The notes under the pieces were generated by a model. The model was given only the letters and a program-made list of their open reading frames with translations, made no database searches and was not told the DNA's origin. From NCBI GenBank assembly GCA_910586285.1, contig CAJUGR010000014.1:1-22743 (forward strand): 22,743 bases of DNA, read 5' to 3'. The translations under genes were made by a program, and so were the position numbers. Below are positions 22,601-22,743 of the stretch, piece by piece (position 1 is the stretch's first letter; each line of letters opens with the position of its first letter). Source of the stretch: an uncultured Erysipelotrichaceae bacterium. GTDB lineage: Bacteria > Bacillota_I > Bacilli_A > Erysipelotrichales > Erysipelotrichaceae.

Positions 22601-22652
22601 CCACTTTTTGACTTTTCAGCTTTATACTATTTTAGATTAGGAGGTTTTGGCT

Positions 22653-22743
22653 ATGGCGTATAAGATACTCATTGTTGATGATGAAAAAATGCTGACTGAA
22701 TTATTATCAAGCCACTTGCAGGATTGTGGATATGAGACTTTTG
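22653..22743 (+). CDS. Response regulator, N-terminal fragment (cut by window edge)
   Basis: The first 30 codons of a response regulator run off the window. The product starts MAYKILIVDDEKMLTELL, with the acidic pair D9-D10 and the first helix of a receiver domain. The output domain lies beyond the edge; similarity to VanR-like or OmpR-type proteins is likely but unproven. A strong AGGAGG (22639-22644) lies 8 bases before the ATG. Two TTGAC elements 11 bp apart (22597-22601 and 22608-22612) lie just upstream and might be binding sites. Confidence 0.85.
   Translation, partial: MAYKILIVDDEKMLTELLSSHLQDCGYETF

Overview
The window reads as chromosomal DNA of a low-GC Gram-positive bacterium (Bacillota). 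Most genes have strong AGGAGG/GAGGTG-type ribosome binding sites, intrinsic terminators are frequent, promoters are TATAAT-type and often carry an extended -10, and the envelope proteins are Gram-positive in style (lipoprotein, TM-anchored wall hydrolase, FtsX-type ABC export). A gut-type Erysipelotrichia-like host is plausible, but no rRNA or marker gene here proves it. No tRNA, rRNA, CRISPR array or insertion sequence was seen.

Left part (1-3900): a large secreted, membrane-anchored glucosaminidase-type wall hydrolase and an orphan CopZ-like metallochaperone lie on the minus strand, each with its own promoter and terminator. A 44-codon charged peptide gene and a DUF378 membrane protein follow divergently on the plus strand.

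Envelope-stress module (3945-9220): a good promoter drives an OmpR-family response regulator and a sensor kinase that overlap by 4 bases. These are followed by an ABC ATPase and a duplicated FtsX permease. Between kinase and ATPase are three TTAA elements phased at 11 bp that abut a poor -35, which looks like the operator through which the regulator switches on the transporter.

Metabolic middle (9340-14840): an HdeD/DUF308-like membrane protein; a hexapeptide-repeat acyltransferase relative that lacks the expected catalytic His; a malic enzyme; a MATE exporter; and, convergent with it, a HAD phosphatase.

Sugar and regulator cluster (14900-18160, minus strand, visibly more A+T-rich by eye): an XRE regulator, a tightly coupled small membrane-anchored protein that appears to share the regulator's C-terminal domain, an RpiR/SIS regulator, and a GH4 6-phospho-beta-glucosidase. 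No PTS permease is in view.

Right part (18313-22743): class II fumarase, a CPWC thioredoxin-like lipoprotein and an HscC-type Hsp70, all on the minus strand. A strong promoter and about 230 bases of non-coding or decayed sequence then precede the start of another response regulator cut off by the window edge. With malic enzyme, fumarase suggests fermentative C4-acid metabolism (pyruvate, malate, fumarate).

No single spectacular new system is evident. The best leads are the XRE plus membrane-anchored partner pair with its 21-bp-spaced repeats, the His-less acyltransferase with a cationic tail, the phased operator of the ABC module, and possible decayed reading frames next to hscC and the terminal response regulator.
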